NCBI RefSeq assembly: GCF_023073315.1
Contig: NZ_JADPJH010000026.1
Location: forward strand, 382,750-415,035
Length of the DNA stretch: 32,286 nt
Direction of reading: 5' to 3'
Source of the DNA: Bradyrhizobium sp. 1
GTDB lineage: Bacteria; Pseudomonadota; Alphaproteobacteria; Rhizobiales; Xanthobacteraceae
Shown here: piece by piece, positions 29,234 to 32,286 of the stretch
How positions within the stretch are numbered: position 1 is the first letter of the stretch
How the letters are laid out: the number at the start of each line of letters is the position of its first letter
Notes under the pieces: model-generated
Databases searched by the model: none
What the model was told of the DNA's origin: nothing
Seen by the model: only the letters and a program-made list of their open reading frames with translations
Position numbers and translations under genes: made by a program

Positions 29234-30670
29234 TCAAAACACCTCAAAATATTCGCGATGCTCCCAGTCGGTCACCTCGGACAAGAACCGATCGATCTCG
29301 GCGTTCTTGATGTGGGTGTAGTAGTCGACGAACTCGGCCCCCAGCTTCTCGCGGAAGAACGGATCGTCCTTTAGCGCGGAGACCGCATCGCGCAGGCTCT
29401 TTGGCAGCAGCGGCGCCTTGGTCTCGTAGGGCGTGTCGGCGGATGGGCCGGGATCGAGCTTGCGATCGACGCCGTCGAGCCCTGAGAGGATCTGCGAGGC
29501 CATGTAGAGATAGGGATTGGCGGCGGGCTCGCCGATGCGGTTTTCCAGGCGCGTGGCGGTATCGCCCGCGCCGCCGAGCACGCGGATCATCACGCCGCGA
29601 TTGTCGCGGCCCCAGATCGCGCGGTCGGGGGCCAGCGAATAGGAGCGATAGCGTTTGTAGCCGTTGATGGTCGGCGTGGTGAACAATGTCGATGCGCGGG
29701 CGTGGTCGAGCAGGCCGGCGAGATAGGCGTTGCCGAATGCGCTGAGCGGCTCGCCGCCGTCTTTCGCCATGAATTGGTTTGCACCAGAGGCGCGCGAGAC
29801 GATCGACTGGTGCAAGTGCCAGCCACTCGCGAACGCATTCGGCAGTTTTGGCCGGCACATGAAGGTGGCGTGATAACCGTGGCGGCGCGCGATCTGTTTC
29901 ACGGCGCTCCGAAACAGCACCATGTTGTCGGCGGGCTCCAGGCCCTTCTTCGGCGCGAAGGTGAACTCGCACTGGCTCGGCCCGAACTCGACCTCGACGG
30001 AGCGTAAGGGAAGCCCGAGCGCGACGATGTCGCGGCGCAGGATCTCAAGCACCGGCTCCATCTGATCGAAACGCTGCTCGGTGAGGTATTGATAGCCGTG
30101 GCTGAGCAGGCTCACCGAGGGCGGCGTGCCCGGCTGTCCGGCGTCCTCGGGCCGCATATGCGCATCGTCGAGCTTGAAGATATGGAATTCAACTTCGAGG
30201 CCGGCGACGAAATCGTGGCCACGGCTGGCGAGTTCATCGAGCACCTTGCGATAGAGCCCACGCGTCGCGAACGGCACAGGGCGGCCGTCATTGAAGTAGA
30301 GGTCGCACAGCACCCAGCCCGTCGCCGGCGCCCACGGCAGCACGCGAAACGTGGCGGGATCGGCGACCATCAGCACGTCGGCCGCGCCTTCCATCTCCTT
30401 CATGCCGAAGCCGCCGCCCGCGGTGAACACCGGAAACACCGTGCGGTGCGAGGTGTCCTTGGCCAGCATGGTGGTGGTGATCGAGCAGCCGCTTTCCAGC
30501 GCCGCAATCGCCTCGGAGGCGATGAGGGTCTTGCCGCGCAAAATTCCGTGCTGATCGGGGAAGGCGAGGCGGATGACTTCGAGGTTCTTCTCCTCGACGA
30601 GACGGCGCATACGCGCTGCGGCGTCCTTCTGCTCATCCGACCACAGCGCATGACGCGCGACGAAAGTCAC
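29234..30670 (-). CDS. Glutamine synthetase-like gamma-glutamyl ligase
   Basis: A 478-aa protein of the glutamine synthetase type I fold. Metal/glutamate motifs are visible: AGLEVEFHIF, SVEVEFGPSQCEFTF, SGWHLHQSI, NGYKRYRSYSLAP and LENRIGEPAANPYLYMA. The NLYDLP adenylylation motif of true GlnA is absent (the region reads LLPKSLRDAVSAL), so it is not the main ammonia-assimilating enzyme. Relatives join glutamate to amines or anilines, such as PuuA or the gamma-glutamylanilide synthetases that work with Rieske dioxygenases. A Rieske oxygenase gene lies upstream in the same direction, which favours that kind of role. The GTG at 30670 has GGAG 8 bp upstream. Substrate unknown. Confidence 0.88.
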   Translation of the reverse strand: MTFVARHALWSDEQKDAAARMRRLVEEKNLEVIRLAFPDQHGILRGKTLIASEAIAALESGCSITTTMLAKDTSHRTVFPVFTAGGGFGMKEMEGAADVLMVADPATFRVLPWAPATGWVLCDLYFNDGRPVPFATRGLYRKVLDELASRGHDFVAGLEVEFHIFKLDDAHMRPEDAGQPGTPPSVSLLSHGYQYLTEQRFDQMEPVLEILRRDIVALGLPLRSVEVEFGPSQCEFTFAPKKGLEPADNMVLFRSAVKQIARRHGYHATFMCRPKLPNAFASGWHLHQSIVSRASGANQFMAKDGGEPLSAFGNAYLAGLLDHARASTLFTTPTINGYKRYRSYSLAPDRAIWGRDNRGVMIRVLGGAGDTATRLENRIGEPAANPYLYMASQILSGLDGVDRKLDPGPSADTPYETKAPLLPKSLRDAVSALKDDPFFREKLGAEFVDYYTHIKNAEIDRFLSEVTDWEHREYFEVF

Positions 30671-30718
30671 CTTGGTTGCTCCTCAGTCGTGAGGCGCGAA
30701 GCATGCGCCACATTCTCC

Positions 30719-30797
30719 GTCATTGCGAGCGTGGCGAAGCAATCCAGGAATGCGTTCGCGGTGACAGACTGGATTGCTTCGCTGCGCTCGCAATGAC
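30719..30797. repeat. Palindromic intergenic repeat, type C
   Basis: GTCATTGCGAGCG and CGCTCGCAATGAC as outer inverted ends, with GCGAAGCAATCCAG and CTGGATTGCTTCGC inside. Related to the element at 29085. It lies between the Rieske and ligase genes in one transcription unit. Confidence 0.85.
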
Positions 30798-30815
30798 GAG
30801 GATAGGCCGTCACCG

Positions 30816-32174
30816 TCACTCCGCCGCCGTCAACCGGTGCACGTTGTCCGCGATCTCCTTCGGCACCGGTGCGGTCCACGGCGCGCCGCGGCGGCGCTTG
30901 ACGTCGACTTCCATCCAATAGGTCTCCCAGCCGCGCGTCGGCCCGATACCGTCCATCGTCGCCGGACCCTGGATGCTACGCGCATTGGCCTCGTCCAGGA
31001 ACAGCATCGGCTTCTCGCCGCCGCCGACCTTCTCGATCTCGGCCCGCAGCAGGCGGCGATACTGCACGATCGCCTTGTCGCTCGAGCCGAGATGCTCCTT
31101 GGTGCGGTCCTGGATCGCGCCCATCGATTCCACCGCCCACTGGTCGTGGACGTTGATGTCGTTGCCCATGCCGGTGTAGGTCGCGGTCTGCTGCTCGTGC
31201 GGATCGAAGCCGTAATCGTTGCTGCGGTTCTTGCGCGACTTGTAATCCGGCAGCTGGTAGAGCTCGAGCCGCTGGTCGCGCATCTTCTTTTTGTCGACCG
31301 GGTTCGAATAGCTGGTGAAGATCGCGTACCAGTAGCAGTTCTCGTCGTCGATCGGCACGTGCCATTGCGAGATCGTCATCTCCGTGCTCATGGGGATGAC
31401 GAAGCCGTGCGGGAACAGCTGGTTGGTGACGCGCACATGGGTGCGCTCCTCGTCGATCTCGCGCAGCGCGATCAGACGCAGGCCGTATTCGGTGTGCTCG
31501 ACATTGATGATCGGGCGGTCATATTCGCGCAGGATTTTTGTCATCGGCAGGTCGCTGCCGGCCGAAGCGCCGCGGAACTGCTTGCCGTAGGCGGTGGAGG
31601 TGTCCTCGTCCTCGAAGAAACGATGCAGGTAGGAGGCGTGCGCGGGATCGATGCCGACCTCAAGCGCCTGGAGCCAGTTGCAGGCCATGTGGCCCTTGAA
31701 CGCAAAAGTGTGGGTGCCGGGCGCGACAAAACAGTCGAGCTCCGGAAAGGCCGGCGGCTCACCTTCGCCGAGATAGGCCCAGAGGATGCCGCTCTTCTCC
31801 ACCACGGGATAGGAGCGCTGGCGAATGTTCTGACACAGCTTCGAGTCCTTTGGCTCGGCCGGCGTCTCGATGCACTGGCCGGTGGCGTCGAACAGCCAGC
31901 CATGAAAGGCGCAGCGCAGGCCGCCATCCTCTAGCCGCCCGAAGGCAAGGTCGGCGCCGCGATGGGCGCAGTGGCGATCGATCAGGCCATAGCGTCCGGT
32001 CTCGTCGCGGAACAGCACCAGGTTTTCGCCGAGCAGCTTGACGGGACGGATCGGCCGCGCGCCTTCGAGTTCGTCGACCAGCGCCGCCGGCTGCCAGTAG
32101 CTCCGCATCAGTCTGCCGCAAGGGTCCTTCGGACCGGTGCGGGTGATCAGGTCGTTCTGCTCCTGGCTCATCAT
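30816..32174 (-). CDS. Rieske non-haem iron oxygenase, alpha subunit (phthalate-dioxygenase type)
   Basis: A 452-aa oxygenase component. The Rieske [2Fe-2S] motif is C69-H71 (RHCAHRGADL) and C88-H91 (RCAFHGW). The mononuclear iron site is in LEVGIDPAHASYLH, with H179 and H184 as ligands and D176 as the bridging acid; a further Asp is in NVHDQWAVESMG. The last motif is typical of the phthalate 4,5-dioxygenase and O-demethylase group, which act alone with a reductase. No reductase or ferredoxin gene is in the window. Start: two adjacent ATGs (32174, 32171). It is upstream of the glutamine-synthetase-like ligase. The expected reaction is hydroxylation or demethylation of an aromatic acid or amide; the exact substrate cannot be read from the sequence. 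Confidence 0.92.
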   Translation of the reverse strand: MMSQEQNDLITRTGPKDPCGRLMRSYWQPAALVDELEGARPIRPVKLLGENLVLFRDETGRYGLIDRHCAHRGADLAFGRLEDGGLRCAFHGWLFDATGQCIETPAEPKDSKLCQNIRQRSYPVVEKSGILWAYLGEGEPPAFPELDCFVAPGTHTFAFKGHMACNWLQALEVGIDPAHASYLHRFFEDEDTSTAYGKQFRGASAGSDLPMTKILREYDRPIINVEHTEYGLRLIALREIDEERTHVRVTNQLFPHGFVIPMSTEMTISQWHVPIDDENCYWYAIFTSYSNPVDKKKMRDQRLELYQLPDYKSRKNRSNDYGFDPHEQQTATYTGMGNDINVHDQWAVESMGAIQDRTKEHLGSSDKAIVQYRRLLRAEIEKVGGGEKPMLFLDEANARSIQGPATMDGIGPTRGWETYWMEVDVKRRRGAPWTAPVPKEIADNVHRLTAAE

Positions 32175-32232
32175 GGCGGTCGCGTCCTTCTTGATGAGGA
32201 TCGTTGTCGATCAGCAATGCGCGCGCTTCTTC

Positions 32233-32285
32233 GCCTCTCCCCGCGTGCGGGGAGAGGCCGGATCGCATCGTCAGATGCGATCCGG
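32233..32285. repeat. Double hairpin repeat at the window edge
   Basis: Two perfect hairpins share one base: GCCTCTCCCCGC-GT-GCGGGGAGAGGC (type B) and CCGGATCGCATC-GTCA-GATGCGATCCGG. They lie upstream of the Rieske gene, so may mark the 3' end of a gene beyond the window. Confidence 0.85.
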
Positions 32286-32286
32286 G

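Noticed and set aside
29234..30670. Glutamine synthetase-like gene as the housekeeping glnA
   Set aside because: The NLYDLP adenylylation motif is missing, and the neighbour is a Rieske oxygenase rather than glnB.
30774..31934. 386-codon plus-strand ORF opposite the Rieske gene
   Set aside because: Antisense to an oxygenase with intact cluster and iron ligands; begins inside a palindromic repeat.

Overview
The window is high-GC alphaproteobacterial DNA, most likely from a Bradyrhizobium (or a close Rhodopseudomonas/Bradyrhizobium relative). The reasons are an acyl-HSL synthase/receptor pair of the BjaI/BjaR type, a CYP199A-type P450, many Liv-type ABC transporter genes for aromatic or branched-chain substrates, strongly G/C-ending codons, and several families of palindromic intergenic repeats of the kind common in that genus. 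No tRNA, rRNA, IS element, phage gene or CRISPR array was seen. The identity is inferred from remembered family features; no database was searched.

Layout. (1) 1-5.5 kb: end of a peptide-type ABC ATPase, then atzG-atzE-hpxZ/atzH and a GntR/FCD regulator on the plus strand, facing allophanate hydrolase (atzF) on the minus strand. Together these form a lower pathway from carboxybiuret-type ureides to allophanate, ammonia and CO2, but no ring-opening enzyme is present. (2) 5.7-14.5 kb: aromatic-acid genes. A MarR regulator is divergent from feruloyl-CoA synthetase across a clear palindromic operator. A second MarR is divergent from a CYP199A-type 4-methoxybenzoate monooxygenase, which is followed by a periplasmic binding protein. 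A type II NADH dehydrogenase and a second orphan binding protein follow. (3) 14.6-23.1 kb: a minus-strand run of LysR regulator, shikimate/quinate dehydrogenase, binding protein, livH-M-G-F and quiC (3-dehydroshikimate dehydratase fused to an HPPD-like domain). This is a self-contained import-and-degrade unit for shikimate-type compounds that ends in protocatechuate. (4) 23.4-25.4 kb: the quorum-sensing island: a 58-aa gene, divergent bjaR, a lux box, bjaI, and a 72-aa gene almost touching bjaI. (5) 25.7-29.1 kb: a second livH-M-G-F set with no binding protein of its own. (6) 29.2-32.2 kb: minus-strand Rieske oxygenase followed by a glutamine-synthetase-like ligase. The window ends in a double hairpin repeat.

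How it works together: the window reads as a plant-matter catabolic region (hydroxycinnamates, methoxybenzoates, shikimate/quinate, nitrogenous ureides, possibly aromatic amines) with a quorum-sensing pair embedded in it. The most interesting signals are small ones: two small conserved-looking ORFs flanking bjaR/bjaI, a hairpin that would bury the bjaI ribosome-binding site, a T-N11-A palindrome on the stop codon of the lysR gene, and a palindromic repeat at every convergent gene junction.
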